From: Marsupella aquatica
Lineage: Eukaryota > Marchantiophyta
Direction: 5' to 3'
Assembly (NCBI GenBank): GCA_973895155.1
Contig: OZ316891.1
Span: 27,094,001 to 27,158,000 of the forward strand
DNA: 64,000 bases
The translations under genes and the position numbers were made by a program. A model generated the notes under the pieces. That model did not search any database. It was given only the letters and a program-made list of their open reading frames with translations, and was not told where the DNA came from. This document shows, in pieces, positions 33,257-46,154 of this stretch (positions are counted from its first letter, which is position 1; each line of letters starts with the position of its first letter).

Positions 33257-34241
33257 CGGTGCAAGGGCGCCGTTCCTTTTAGGGAGGGCGGACGTGGAGG
33301 GAGGAGGCGTGAGTGGGCAGGGCAGGCGCGGATCTCCACGTTTAGGATTATGATCAGAACCAGGAGCGGCCCTGACACTTAGCTTAGTGGGATTGCGGTC
33401 CCACTGGTAGGAGCAACACTTGTGCTCCTGCCTTGCTATACATAGGTAGATTCGGGCAAGTAGATTACTGTCAGGTAGATTAGGCTTACGATGCAAAGAA
33501 TGGCGGATCCACTACCAGGATAAGTACCTGGGCAGCGGGGAGCTCAGGGCCTCTTCTTTAGCAAGTTTTTAGTTTGCACCAGCCGGGCTGGGATCAAGTA
33601 GTACGAGAAGCTCTCGGTTAGTCATACAGTGACCCTTGTGTATATTCATGTTTCCTCATGCCTAAGAGCTGAATAGAGTTGGCCTCACGGCTTAGTTCGC
33701 AGAACTTGTGTATGAGATGTACTGTTTGTATGGCAAGTGCATGGTATGACTCAGTCAGAATGAGTCATTTTGCTATTTGTGTGTCGCATTAACTTGTGTG
33801 AAGAGTGCCCACATCAACAGAAGGAAGGAAAGTAAGCAGGGGAGTGAGAGTTGGATGTGTCGAGCTGAGAGAGGTCTTAGCGGCTTAACCAAGCCTATTG
33901 GGGATCATTCCGGCGGCGGAATCCAAACATACCTAACAAGACGGAGGGGAAGACAGGGGAAGACAGGGGAAGGCCTATATTAGGCCGGCTACGTATCTCA
34001 TGACCCGATGAAGGATCTGTCCAGTATATGTGTGTAAAATGTTAATAGTAGTAGTAGAAGGTTAGCAGCGTCCCATGCCGCTAAGCCGCGGAAACGGCCT
34101 CGCCAAGCACGAAACCTGTGGGAATCGGCTTGAGCTGGGGGGTTTCTTGGGTTTAGGGAGCCATGGGACGCACCACAGTACAACATTCATGACCAACTCT
34201 AACTATTGGTCATTGTTGACATGGACATCTTGAGATTGGAA
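33257..34241. other. no gene seen
   Basis: Moderately GC-rich sequence with a short tandem GAAGACAGGG repeat near 33950 and a run of TAG triplets near 34048. No coding region or element boundary can be supported. Confidence 0.35.
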
Positions 34242-34528
34242 CTCGAGGGGTTGACTATGAAAAATCTTAAGAACCACGTGCGATCCAAAATAGGTATTTT
34301 TCATAAAAATTAGCTAAATTTTTTTAAAGCGTAGGAAGCAAAAGAAGGTATTATAAATCCAAATTGTAAAATATTCTCTAATATGTGCCTTTTATAAAGT
34401 AAAACAGGTCATTAATATTGAAAATAGAGAATACTTTTGGAATATTCCCATTATAAATTAGGTGTGTTTATATTAGGCTAGGATCGCACGTGGTACCCCA
34501 AAATATACACTAAGTTAACCCCCCGAGG
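34242..34528. mobile_element. MITE family X, copy A
   Basis: Inverted ends: left CTCGAGGGGTTGACT and inner ACCACGTGCGATCC; right GGATCGCACGTGGT and outer GTTAACCCCCCGAGG. AT-rich interior with AATAGGTATTTTT. Same family as the insertion at 40571-41197. Flanks give no clear target duplication, so this copy is older. Confidence 0.7.
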
Positions 34529-35139
34529 ACTAGAATAGACTGGTCAGTCATATTGAAGACTATGATCAAAGAAACAAGAGTCATAACTAGCCCACTATCT
34601 TGACTTAATTGCTAATAAAAGTAGTTTTGGGAGTCTCTGTGGAGTTGAGGCTCGTTCAATATATATTGGTAAAAATTCAGATTAGTTGTTTATTTGAGGC
34701 CTTTGTCGCTTCATTTGAGTTGCTCAAAAGACCCAACAAAAAAACAGAATTTCTTTTTTAAAAATTGAAGAAAAAGAATTGATGAAATCCCGCATTTGTA
34801 CCATATGGATGCCGCCTATCTCAGCCGACCATACTAAGATGGGATGTCCTTATGGTACGGACACCCATAGTGAAAAATGGAGAAAACTTCTTTAATTTTT
34901 CTCCTCAAATTTTAAGCAAAAATACTTTGGGTGGGGGTATTTTTTCCTCGTTACAACTGAGCTGTCTCTCTAAGATTATGTGACAACTGATATTAGGTTG
35001 ACATAATGGACTTGACAGATAATTGATGAGATTCCTATACTCGTATTATGCAAATAAGTTTAGATGTGATTCTTGGTTAGGATAGAGTCTAAAGAATTTG
35101 AACTTCATTTTAATGATTTTAGTGGATTGTTGTTTGAGA
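34529..35139. other. no gene seen
   Basis: AT-rich stretch between the MITE and the LINE relic with no supported feature. Confidence 0.35.
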
Positions 35140-36155
35140 AATCAAGAAAATCTAGATCTGAATTAGAGCTAATCATCAAGATGTTTGGAAAAATTTGTAG
35201 CTCAAAAATGGTTTCTTCACAACCAATTTGAGAGATCCTATTGTCAAAACTTGATCAACCTAAAACCTTTGTGTGGCGGATCTTGGCTCAAGGTCTCTTC
35301 TTGGGTTAGAGGGCCTTTGCAGATTGCAAAATTTGATGGGGTCTGTACACTATGCTCAGGCACTGCCCACACATCTTCCTTGGGTGTAGGCATGCGGTCT
35401 GCTGTTGGAATGTAGCTAGCGAATGGCTGCAGGGTCTCTTGGTGATTGGTAGGGTGAGTATAGTTAGGCTCCTTCTATCTACTGTGGGGAAGACACCTTT
35501 GATCATGTTGCATACTTTCCTCCTGTGTCAGACTCTATGGTGCATTTGGCTGGCCAGGAATGGTCAGACTTTCGACAGATCCAAACCAAGGACTTTTAAT
35601 CAGCTGCTGGTCTTCTCCAAAGCTCTTGATCATCTACATGCAATTGCTTCAGCATCACCAATGAGTAGGAAACATTGGTGACTCACTCAGGCCAAACTGC
35701 TATTGGAACGAGAACAAAGCAGAATTCTGGGTAGCGGAGTCCGACATACTGTTACACATTAATGAGCTGTGGTTCTTTGGTCCTACCAATTTTGTCTTAA
35801 ACCCTTGTACGGGACACTTGCTTCTGGTTTCAGTACTTGGTAGACCTCACTCTTTAGAAGAGTAGTTGCCACCAGTGTTTACTTTTAGTCTACTGTAGTT
35901 CAAGTCTCCATTAGGCTTCACCGGAGACTTCTTTAGTACTGCCACGAGTTGCTGATTTTGTCCTGCATGGGCACAGAGTAGCTTGGCTCTAGTTATACTT
36001 TAGACGCTACCATCCATTGTATTACTTACTTTTGGTGGATGGATATCTTTTCACCTTCGGGGCTATTTTTTTCCGCACTTGCTGGCCTGCCTGTTTCCCC
36101 CATCCGTGGGGTTCACGCGGAATAAAAGTTCATATTAAAAATAAATTAAAAAACA
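35140..36155 (+). mobile_element. LINE relic with zf-RVT end
   Basis: Frame 35262-35681 reads TFVWRILAQGLFLG, stop, RAFADCKI, stop, then LRHCPHIFLGCRHAVCCW and LWCIWLARNGQTF. This is the zf-RVT pattern (W-R-I-L...G-L, C-x2-C-x-H-x-F-x2-C, W...IW-x-x-R-N) at the end of plant L1-type ORF2. A 3' untranslated region follows with CCCCCATCCGTGGGG, then AATAAA and an A-rich tail at 36121-36155. Two stops and the loss of upstream RT show it is a 5'-truncated, decayed copy. Confidence 0.7.
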
Positions 36156-37514
36156 ACTTGATCAACACTTGATTGTAAGAGTCAGATACTTAGAAATATG
36201 AATCTTGTCAAATTCCCTCTTTTTGTTTAAACCACTGCTGTCCATATAAAAGGAGAAGTGTCCAAGATTTCTCACCTCTAGGGTGAAACTTTGCTCCACA
36301 ATTTCAGGAAAATGATACTAAAAATGGTGAAACCTGGTGGATCCAGGTTTTGTCATGGATAGTGGCGCTTTAAGGGACCTAGTTCAAAGGTCTATATTTA
36401 GTGCTTTAGACCAGGTCATATTTAGTAGACCTCCTTAAAAGAATAGTTGTAGCATCTTCATAAGCGGTAGGAGAGCGGATCAAAATGCCTGCATGAACAC
36501 CTTCAAGGTACTCAATGTAAGCAGAAATGTGCATATTCACAACTTGATTTTGTTCAACCTTGCAAGCTTTGAGAAGACCAGTTTTGGTTTATTTCATTGG
36601 CATTTCACAACTCGGCATCAACGAAGAATCAATGGCACCTTGATTTTGCCAACATAAACTCAGGGGCCACAATGTAAAAAAATTGGGGGTTATCACAAAG
36701 TTAACATTGTTTCATCTACAAATGTATGATTGCGCCCTCAAGAATGTATTATTTCGAGTGAGGTCACTATTTGGGGTTGTTACTTCACTTTGAGGGTTTC
36801 TGGTGGATACTGTTGGGGTTTTGTGAAAAGATTGAAAGTATGATGACTAAAATTGTAAGTGGAGGTTTGTGCCTTCATTAGGCCTGTCCATTACCTAGGG
36901 TTTGAGTAGCCAATGGTTTTTCCAATTATTCTTCATGTCAAATTGCTATTGGTTTGGGGAATTTTGCGATTAGTATAGGAAGAAGGAGGACTGCAAATCT
37001 TCCCAAAGTCATAACACTCGAGACCTGGGTAACTGTGGGAGAGGAGTACTTTCTCCTCCTCTATTGTGGCCCTGTGTGCCACAATAGATGGAAAGATCAA
37101 TTTTGTGGTTAGCAAAGTGATGGAGGTGACGGTTTGGATGTCAAGAAATTTTCAATCGGGAAAGTTTTGCAAGCTCTGTTGTTCAAGGGTAGGAAGGGGA
37201 GGTCAAAGCTCTTCCAAGGGGACACCAAGCGGATGGAGGCTATGGGTGAGAAACATTGATTTTGTAGGGAGAGTGTGGTGTTGGGGATTTGAAGGTGTGG
37301 CACTTGTGCCAAAAGTGTAAGCTAGCTATGGTGGTAAGTTGAAGGTAGTAGGGATTGAATAAAAGTTGAGTATGACTTGCTACCTTATTAGTTATTAGTC
37401 ACTAAGAACTATGAAATGACTAACACATATATGTCATGTTAGTCACTCTGCCCTCAAAAAGGGTTGTGGGGGCAAAGTGGCATAACTAGTGGCTCACTCA
37501 AGGTTGAAAAGTAC
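36156..37514. other. unassigned DNA
   Basis: No convincing gene. One frame near 37130-37250 (KFSIGKVLQALLFKG, then RSKLFQGDTKRMEAM) looks faintly protein-like but is short and flanked by stops. Confidence 0.3.
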
Positions 37515-38335
37515 TCCCTTGGACAAATCACTCCAAAGTCATACAACTTGGGAGAGTTTTGCCAAAAGTTGGGTTATGCCCTTCCATGGTGCAAAACATG
37601 GCCCTCAAAAAGGGTGGTGGAGGCAAAGTGGTATAACTAGTGGTGCAAGGTTGTCGAGTACCCTACCCCGCATCACATGAAGTAAGTAGCATCCTTAATG
37701 GTTGGCCTGTATGATCACCAATATGACCAATCAACTGCCCAAGGCCCCAAACAATCATTTAATCTATGGCATGCATGACTTGCGCATTGACATAAACAAT
37801 GACTTGGTTTTGTGTCATTTGCATGAATGACGTCTCGAGACATTGCACAAATGACCAAAAACAATTAGTCATGCACATAAATGACTCAAAATCCCTTGGG
37901 AATGACCAAATAGGAGTGATTTGTATTCCCGTGGACAAATCACTCCAAAGTCATACAACTTGGGAGTGTTTTGCCCAAAGTTAGGTGATGCCCTTCCATG
38001 GTGAAAAAGTTGGATCATATCAAATATTTTGAGGCCAAAGTGGGGTAACTAGTGGCCCAAGGGTCTTGAGTACCCTATCCTGCATCATTGGGGTGAGTAG
38101 CTTCCTTATGGTTGAAACCCTACCACTAATATTGCCAATCAGGCGCCAGAGGCACCAACAAGTCATATTGTGCATGGCTTGGATGACCACAATATTGACA
38201 TCAGAATTGATTTATTTTCATGTCATTTGCATAAATGACGTATCAAATAGCAATTGTCAAATGGCTAGAAAGTTCAGTCACATGACAAATCACTTGGAGT
38301 TCCTTGAAAATGACACAATTAAGCATGTTGCCATC
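37515..38335 (+). repeat. tandem duplication, about 410-bp unit
   Basis: Two diverged copies, about 37515-37925 and 37927-38335. Both contain GGACAAATCACTCCAAAGTC, TGCCCTTCCATGGTG, GAGTACCCTA, TGTCATTTGCAT and a CCTTG..AATGAC block in the same order with a period of 408-412 bp. No coding potential. May be a satellite monomer pair or a duplicated part of a non-coding element. Confidence 0.8.
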
Positions 38336-39951
38336 AGCAAATTTGGAGCCCTAGTCTAGTACTTAAACCCTTAACCTTACACCCTAAACCTACGCCACAG
38401 AGTATTCTTTGGTTCCAAAAATATGGCAGATTATAAACAAAATTGGGACTAAGGTCTCGTCAACGCTAGCACACAAAGTCAAATTATCGGAAGGAAGTTG
38501 AGCAATCCATCGTGGTTACTCTAGAGAAGCCTTTTACACTTCCGTGCCATGCTGAGACATCGGCGAAGGAGGTTGATGAAGCTCCTATGGAAGAGGCATA
38601 TGCAGGGAAAGCTTGCACCTATGGTTTGTGGGAAGGCCATTGATCAAACGAGCTTGCATGTATCCCTGTACTCTACAAAGGCCACAAGAAGGTGTATAAC
38701 TTGGAACTTATGGAGTGATAACACTGACTCAGTCTTTGGCTCAAATGGGTTCAAGTAAAAATACCTACAGTACTTAGTAGAGATGCACCTTTCATTTGTA
38801 AAATGTTCATATAGTCTCTAAATGTAATGAATATGTGATAGTTGCTATAACATCAGTGTTCACCAACACAATCATATCATGTATTATGCCTGGAAAGGTA
38901 TATATGAGGAACATTGGAGGGAGGTTATGTAACTGCTCCCTAACCTCAGGTGGCTTAACTAGAGGTCAAACTAACCTGGGGTAGTTGACTAGGGTTTAAT
39001 CTACATGGTATAACACTTTCCCTTGGGGATTTTATGGGTTTATAAAATGCCCACTATTTATGTAGAGTTAAAAACCCTATGTGAATTGGATGGTCCCTAT
39101 TAAAGTATGGCCTCATCAAACCCTTCCTGCTTTCTTCAAAAGGGAAGAGTACCACTACTATACATGGTATAGGGCCATAATATGAAAGTGTTTGACTAGT
39201 AATGTAAGGTGCCTCTACTGTAAATTTTGGTTGTCTACTATTGTGGTGAGTTCCGATTATTGTTTTGAAGAGTCGGGTGTTGGATGTGAAATGTCATTCG
39301 GATGAGTGCGGTGACTATTCTGGAGGTCTTAGGGCAAGATTCAGTCACAAAGAGCACAGTAATAGTTCGCGGATTTGTGAGAAGGTAGAATCAATTGGAG
39401 CCTGGTTGCGATGTGTTGGCGATCCTATGCCGGTGTCAATCATATGTGGGAAGGCTTTGAGTGTGTTTCATGCATCAAAATCGCTGTTGGTGACTGGGTA
39501 TTTCTTGGATCGACTGATTTCCTGCTGGCTGGTTATATTGTTGATTTTTTGGGTGGCGATGATTGCGGCAACTGGGCTAGAGGAGTGCCAGACGGATAAG
39601 GTGTGTGGTTTCTGATTTTGTTGCTGTAGACGTCCCATGTTTGGTGTCTGGTTTGCTTGAATGAGTTTGATTGTAGTTCCTTTGCTCCTTCTGTCCTTCT
39701 TGTGCTGATTCTCAATGGAGTGTCCTGCAGTATGGTATGGTTGATTTAGGTCTGTGTGATCCAGTTTGATATGATATAAGATGATGGAAATTTCCGTCTT
39801 TGTGAAGTCTTTGTCGGTGCGTCGTCTATGGCCGCTTACTAAATGTATAAATGGCCATGGTTTCACTTTTGATCCCTTGGGGTTGCTCAAGCAAATGTGA
39901 TTCAGTGGTCTCCTGCTTGAAGATCAAGATTTAGTCTCTGTTTGTTGATGG
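38336..39951. other. unassigned DNA downstream of Copia pol
   Basis: Contains a coding-like frame at about 38490-38730 (VTLEKPFTLPCHA, KACTYGLWEGH, stop, IPVLYKGHKKVYNL) of unknown origin. The part nearest 39951 should hold the polypurine tract and 3' LTR of the Copia element, but I could not define either. Confidence 0.3.
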
Positions 39952-40675
39952 TTAGTGTTTTAATTTTCTCGTTTGAGAAGTGTTGAAAGTTGTCTCATAC
40001 CAATTCCGAGTGTATGTTCCTTGTGGAGGGCTGGTGGTAAAGGTTAATTTGGTGAATAGATCGACTCTACTCTCCTTGCTTGGTATCCATTCAACCTTTA
40101 TCTTGTCTCCATGTTGTTCGTGGGTATAATGTTTTTTGGTGCAATATGTTTAATTCTGTCCCCTTTAATGAAGCCTTGTGTAATCTGGTCTACACATGGC
40201 CAATTGTCTTCATAAATCACTGTTGGCTTCTGAATGAGCTGTTGGCTTGTGTTCTGGTTTATATGATCTATAAGTTGTCTCAGCCAGATACATTCCCGAC
40301 TTGCCTCATAGAGTGCAATTGTTTTTGCGTGATTCGATGATGTGGTTGTCAAAGTCTGCTTCAAACTTCGCCAGGATATTGCGGTGGTGCCCTGTAGGAA
40401 AACGTATCCTGTCTGTGATTTTGAGTCGTCTGGATCAGATAGTTTGTTTGTTGTATGTGTGGGGAAGAATAGGCCAAGATCAATTGTCCCCTTTAGGTAT
40501 CTGGAAATCCTTTTGATCCCATTCCAATGTCGTATTGTGGGTTGGGAGCTGTGGCGGGCCAAGAGATTTACGCTTGGGGGAACCACGTGCAATCCAAAAT
40601 AGGTATTTTTGATAAAAATTAACTAAATTTTTAAAAAGTGTAGGAGGCAAAAGAAGGTATTATAAACTAATGTTC

Positions 40676-40800
40676 ATAGAATATTCTCTAATATATACCT
40701 TTTATAAAATAAAATAGGTTATTAATATAAAAATAGAATATTTTCTAATATATACCTTTTATAAAATAAAATAGGTTATTAATATAAAAAATAGAAAATT
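40676..40800 (+). repeat. tandem duplication in MITE copy B
   Basis: Two near-identical units of about 60 bp containing CTAATATATACCTTTTATAA and AAATAGGTTATTAATAT. Copy A has one unit. Confidence 0.8.
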
Positions 40801-40829
40801 TTCTTGAAATATTTTCTTTATAAAATAGG

Positions 40830-41125
40830 AAACATTGGTACGAACTAAAGGCCCACACTTCATTGTATAATATATTTAATCTTTAAGGAACGCAATGGGA
40901 GGGGCAAAGCTAGCTATGAAAGACCCGGACGGGGGTCCCCCCCGGCCTCCCCGTCAGAGAGCCGATGGGCGGCAGCTATCGCTTCGGTTATTTTTTTTGT
41001 TCCCGAGGTCCGAAGCTCTCGACCAGCGGGAGAGTTCTTTTATGTCGGAGAAAAGGCCCGAAAACCAGGCTCTACCCGCCCACCTGACTTTTTCAGGAGC
41101 TTCACGGTGCACCAGCGCCTATTAC
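40830..41125 (+). other. GC-rich insert, possibly organelle-derived
   Basis: Absent from MITE copy A and flanked by AATAGG on both sides (40824-40829, 41126-41131). Its core (about 40893-41118) is much more GC-rich than the surroundings, with GGGGGTCCCCCCCGGCCTCC and TCGACCAGCGGGAGAG. The style resembles plant mitochondrial intergenic DNA. This is an impression only; the direct repeats could also be a target duplication of a small element. Confidence 0.35.
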
Positions 41126-44100
41126 AATAGGTCTATTTATATTAGGCTAAGATCACACATGGTACCCCAAAATATACACTTAGTTAACCTCCCGAGGATT
41201 TATGGCAAATGATATGTCGGGGCGTGTTTGATTGGCAAGGTACATCAGTGCTCCTATTGCTGACAGGTATGGCTTCTCTGGTCCCAACGTCTGCTCATTC
41301 TCAATTTGGCTCTTGAATGTGTCCTTGGTCGGGTCTAGTGATCTGAGTTCCATTGGTGTGCTCACGGGGTGTGCACTGTCCATATTGAATTGTTTCAATA
41401 TCTTTCGTGTATATGTTGCTTGATTGATCAATATCCCGTCCTGCAAGTAGTCATAATGAAGTCCCAAGCAATACTTGGGTTCACCAAGATCTCAAATTTC
41501 AAATGTATTTTTAAGTGTTGCAATTGTTTCTGTAATAATTCATGGTGTGCCAAATATATTTATATCGTCTACATAGATTGCCACTATTATGTATTCATTT
41601 CCTGTTTGTTTCATGAATAGGCATGGAGCGATATCATTGTTTATAAAGTTCAGAGCTAACATTTTGGCCTTGAGCTTTTTGTACCAGGTTTGGCCGCTTT
41701 GTTTTAACCCGTACATGGACCTGAGAACTTGTACAACAAATTCTTTTGGTTTGTTCTGTGTAGCAGACTTTTTGTTTTGTTTTATGGGTTGTCTAACCTG
41801 CTCCTTTCGTGGCATTAACATTTGTTCTTTAGGAACTATAGGTTTGTTTGCATGCATGATGAGAAATTCAGTAGGAAGTCTCTGTGATGTCTTAGATTGT
41901 AGATCTTCTATGGTTGTGCCATTTCTCCCCCCTGAATATGGAAAGCTATGCGCTTAATCAATTTGGGTGGTGCTTTCATATAGATGGTGGTGTCCAATAT
42001 GCCATACAAGTAGGCTGTCACCACATCTTGGATGTGTAGCATCAGGTTGTGGGCTATTGCAAATGCAATCATATATTGGTATGTGATGGAGTCCATCATT
42101 GGAGAGTAGGTCTGGTCAAAGTCTCGGCCTGGTATCTGGGTGTAGCCCTTCGCGACCAGCCGTGCTTTGTATCTGATGACCTCTCCTTTTGCATTCCTTT
42201 TCCTTATGAATGTAAATTTTTACCCTGTGAGTGTTGTGTTGGGCGGAGCTGGTATTACTGGTCCGAAGACCTCTCTCTTGATTAAGGAGTCCAACTCAGA
42301 GTTTATTGTTGTTTCCCACAACGGCCAATCACTCCTCGATTGTGCTTCTTTTACTGATGTGGGGTCAGGTGTTTCATTTGTGATATCCTGTGATATGTTG
42401 AATGCAAATATGTCGTCTACCACTGTGTGATATTTATGCCATATTTTTCCTCTGTGTGTGTAATTTATGGCAATTTCTTCATTGTTGGTTTGTGGTGTTG
42501 AGGTTGGTTCTAGTATTACCACTTGTGTTGTTGATGTTGTTGGTGTGGCAGAAGGTCTCAGTTGTCTTGGTTGGCTATCCCTCGATCCTGGTGGTCATCC
42601 CCTTTTAGCTCGTGGTATTGCATATGTGGCAAGTTGGCTGAGTACATTGATTCTTGCTGGTACAGTTGCGGCCTCCGCGGGATCGGGTTACAGTTGTTGC
42701 ATTGTTAAATGCATCGGGTAATTTCTCCAGTATCTGGTGGAGGTGAAGTATCTGTCTTACTTCTTTGTCAGCTTGTCTCGTACGTGGGTCTTGCCCTAGT
42801 GGATGTGTGGTGTTCCACTGTATTGCTTTTGTTTTTGGCAGCTGCAGTTTCTCATTGGTTGCCAGGTGTGGGAACTCTTCCTCAAAAAAGTTGCAATCTA
42901 AGAATCTCGCTTTAAAAACGTCTGTGGTTGATGGTTCTAGGAAACGGATAATTGATGGTGAGTTGAATCCTATGTAGATTCCCCTTTGGCGTTGGGGGCC
43001 CATCTTAGCTTGTTTTGGGCCCAGTATCGGTACTAGGACGAGGCAGCCAAATGTGCGAAGGTGTGAGATGTCTGGTGGGATGCCAAATGCCAGGTGATGT
43101 GGTGTTTGTGAGTTGAATGCGGATGGGCGGTATCTCAATAGTGAAGTTGCATGTAGAATTGTGTGGCCCCATCATGCTGTGGTTGGTAGTTTAGTCTACA
43201 TCAAGAGGGGTCTAGCGATGAGTTGTAGTCTTTTAATCATCAATTCCGCTATGCCATTCTGGAAGTGCGCATGTGGGACTGGGTATTGTGTGTCTATGCC
43301 CTCTGTTTTGCAGAATTTGTCAAAGGTTTTGGAGGTGAATTCACCTGCATTGTCTACCCTGAGTGTTTTAATTGGGTTTCCAGGGAACTGCAGTCTCAAT
43401 TTTAGTATATGTGAGAGTAATCTAGGGAAAACTAAGTTTCATGTCAAGAGTAATGAAACCTGGGACCATTTTGACAAAGCGTCAATGATGGCCAGGAAGA
43501 ATCGGAAAGGCCAGCTGGGGGGTCTATTGGTCCGCATACGTCTGCATGTATCCATTCTAGGAATTGTGGTATTGTTTGTACTATTTTGGGGATTCTTGGT
43601 CAGGTAATTAATTTACCCTGTGAGCACTAGACATTGTTTTGTAAGTGCTGATGGGTGGACACTTGGTGGGATTCCAACAATGTTTTTGAGTATATGGTGG
43701 TACATGGTAGTACTACCTGGGTGGCCTAGGCAGATATGCCAAGTCTTGGTTGGGTTTAATGTTGTGAGCTCTGTGGTGAAGGCATAAATGTGGGTGGCAT
43801 ACAGTCCTGGTGGGTGTATTTGTAAGGCTTCTCTAATTTTTGTTCCTACTTTTGTTTTTTCTGTTATATGTAGGGCCTCCCCCCCAAGGGCCCAAGCTTG
43901 TGCTTATGTGCAGGTTATTTGCGTGTATGTCTCTAAAGCTGATCAGGTTTCTTGTTGCTCTGGGTGCATATATGGCGGAGGGTATATTTATAGTTGTCCC
44001 TTGGGGGAAACAAATTGTGGCTGGGCCGTTCCCTACTTCAATGTAGTTTTGGCCAGTGATAGTGGTTAATGCTCTGTTGGATTGGATAATGTTGTGGAAG

Positions 44101-45130
44101 AATCCCTTTGTCCAGAGGATGGAGTGGGATGTTCCACTGTCCACTATGCAATTGGTTGCTCCGGTTGAGGTTTGGTGTCCCAGGTTGGCTGTATGAGTTT
44201 TTGTTGGTTTCAAGTATCGTTTATATATGTGTCAATGTCTCTTGGGATTTCCATGAAGTTCCCTTGTGGTTCATAGTCATATTTGTTTATGCTGTCTTGG
44301 TATAGCTTTTAAACTAGATGTGCAAGTGCTCTGCAGTGTTTTTGTATATGTCCTGTTGTACTGCATCGGAAGCAGGTGGGGGGTGATGGCTTAACTCTTG
44401 ATTGGTTTGTGTAGCTGATGCCACGTCCATGGCCTCGGCCCCCTCTGCTCGTCCAGGTGTGGCTCCGGGTTTGGTCATTTATTCCTGCCTCTCCCTCGGC
44501 CTCTAAATCCTAGGTTTCTGCCACGGTTTAATGGTCGTCCTCGGCTCCCCCTGAAGTTTCCTCTGCCTCTCCCTCTATATCTATTGTATGTTTCTATTGT
44601 GTGTGACTCTAGTTTAGGTGGTGGGGGTGCACTTCCGGGGGGTCTCATCTTGGCATTTTGGAGGAGCAGTATTTGGTGTTTCTCCGCTAGGAGCATGTGG
44701 GCTATCAACTGTGAGTAAGTGGTAAAGTTCATATTCCTGTACTGGGCTGATGACACTAGGTTTGTGGCATTGAATGTGGATAGAGTTTTTTCAATTTGTT
44801 TGTCGTGATCGGTGATTGGGATTCCGCATACCGCTAGTTGTGATGTTATCCTAAATAACTCACTGTTGTAATTTGCCACTGATGTATAGTCCTGGTGTCG
44901 CGCCACTAACCCGGGCCTTAAACCGGGTTAACTTGCCGGTGCACAACCAACCTCCAGTAAGGGTGAGGGTTTGGGCAAGGAGGAGTGTAGTGCCCTTAAT
45001 TAGCCTAAGTCAGACTATATATAGGTACCGGTATAATACTTACACAACCATCACAGACATCACAGGTATATTTGGTTTCCACCACTGGAAGGATCCTATA
45101 GTCAGTGACTTGGACTAACTCCCGGCTTGG

Positions 45131-46020
45131 GGATTTTCAAGCCATCGCCGCAACCAGAACTTGAAGCATACGCTTCTTGACAATCCCAACCATTAGTCCG
45201 CACCCGGTACGTCCCTTGAATGGTGCCTTTGTCAAGGCAAGGCATACATGCAACACAAACTACTCGCAAAAATATTGGGGGAAAGACAAGGTTTACTCAG
45301 ATAAGAAGAACCATTTTACACAGTTGACTCAACTTCTAAGTGATCGGCGGGCCTAATGGCAGTCGATGCCTAGTCTCTACAAGACCCTGTCTTGCACTTG
45401 CCCAACAAGGTCGACTTTGGCTCTCACTCCTTAGTGTTCCCCAATTATCCTACTCAGGCCGTGACTCCCCGTGCGCCATTCTTCTCCTAACTGAAATACA
45501 CCACTAGCTTCTCCCCCTTCACTAGCGGAAGGGGGAACCTAAATATTGTTTTCCAAGGAGGGTGGAGATGCTACCTCCCTTGGCCACGGCCTACCTGACT
45601 AACTACTTACTGACGCGGTTGATCGCCTGTCGACTGTCCTATTGACAGTCAATGGCAAGGGTCGCTGACTGCGGCACTAACACCTAAGTCCTATTGTCAG
45701 TCGTTCTAGCCAGTTGATTGCCGCCTATCCTATGCTGGATGATGCTAACTAACTTGTCCTAATCTCGCCTACCATGCCGCTAATTGGCGCCTAACAACAA
45801 CTACTCTACCACTACGATTAACCCAAAAAGATACCCTGGCTCACCGGTTGCACTGTGTAGCCGCCTGATCGCCCCCAGTGCTAACCACCCCTCCCATGCG
45901 TCACGCCGTTGGTCTAGGGTTTGTCCCCTTGTCAGGTCGGGGCCTCCAGCCGCCTTGATTAGAGGCGTTTCTCGCCTTGCTCCACTGGCTTATTAGTAGG
46001 GTAATCCGCTCTTGTAAGAC
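45131..46020. other. non-coding left third of copy 2
   Basis: No gene. Much less similar to copy 1 than the flanking blocks, so either this part evolves faster or it was rearranged in one copy. Confidence 0.35.
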
Positions 46021-46154
46021 CTTGTTATCCCACATTGCCTCCTCTACTTAATTGGAGACGTCGCCCACCTCCGAGTTGAGCTGGCCGATTGTTTGAAGGT
46101 CGGCCTGGTTTTGGGCCAACAACTTATCCGATTGGCAGTGACAATATTGACCTG

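Larger units (their letters stand above)
40571..41197. mobile_element. MITE family X, copy B, in Copia RNase H
   Basis: Flanked by the 5-bp duplication ATTTA (40566-40570 and 41198-41202), exactly where the Copia frame breaks between SFAIN and LLARHSS. Inner sequences GAACCACGTGCAATCC and AATAGGTATTTTT, and the right end GTTAACCTCCCGAGG, match copy A. Longer than copy A because of an internal tandem duplication (about 40680-40800) and a 296-bp insert. Confidence 0.88.
39952..44213 (-). pseudogene. Copia pol: protease, integrase, RT, RNase H
   Basis: Protease with CIVDSGTSHSILW near 44150. Integrase core with RVDNAGEFTS near 43350, then the C-terminal GIYIGFNSP region near 42980. Reverse transcriptase blocks: QDVVTAYLYG near 42000, SMYGLKQSGQTWY near 41730 and the catalytic YVDD near 41565. 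Connection domain with NQTRPDISFAIN near 41210. After the MITE, RNase H from LLARHSSQPT near 40570 to DLFTKLTF near 40020, and the end at 39952. Fragments lie in different frames. Polyprotein order and the integrase-before-RT arrangement identify Copia rather than Gypsy. Confidence 0.9.

Noticed and set aside
41369-44305. Several plus-strand ORFs with hydrophobic stretches
   Set aside because: All are antisense to Copia pol; the hydrophobic look comes from the complementary reading.
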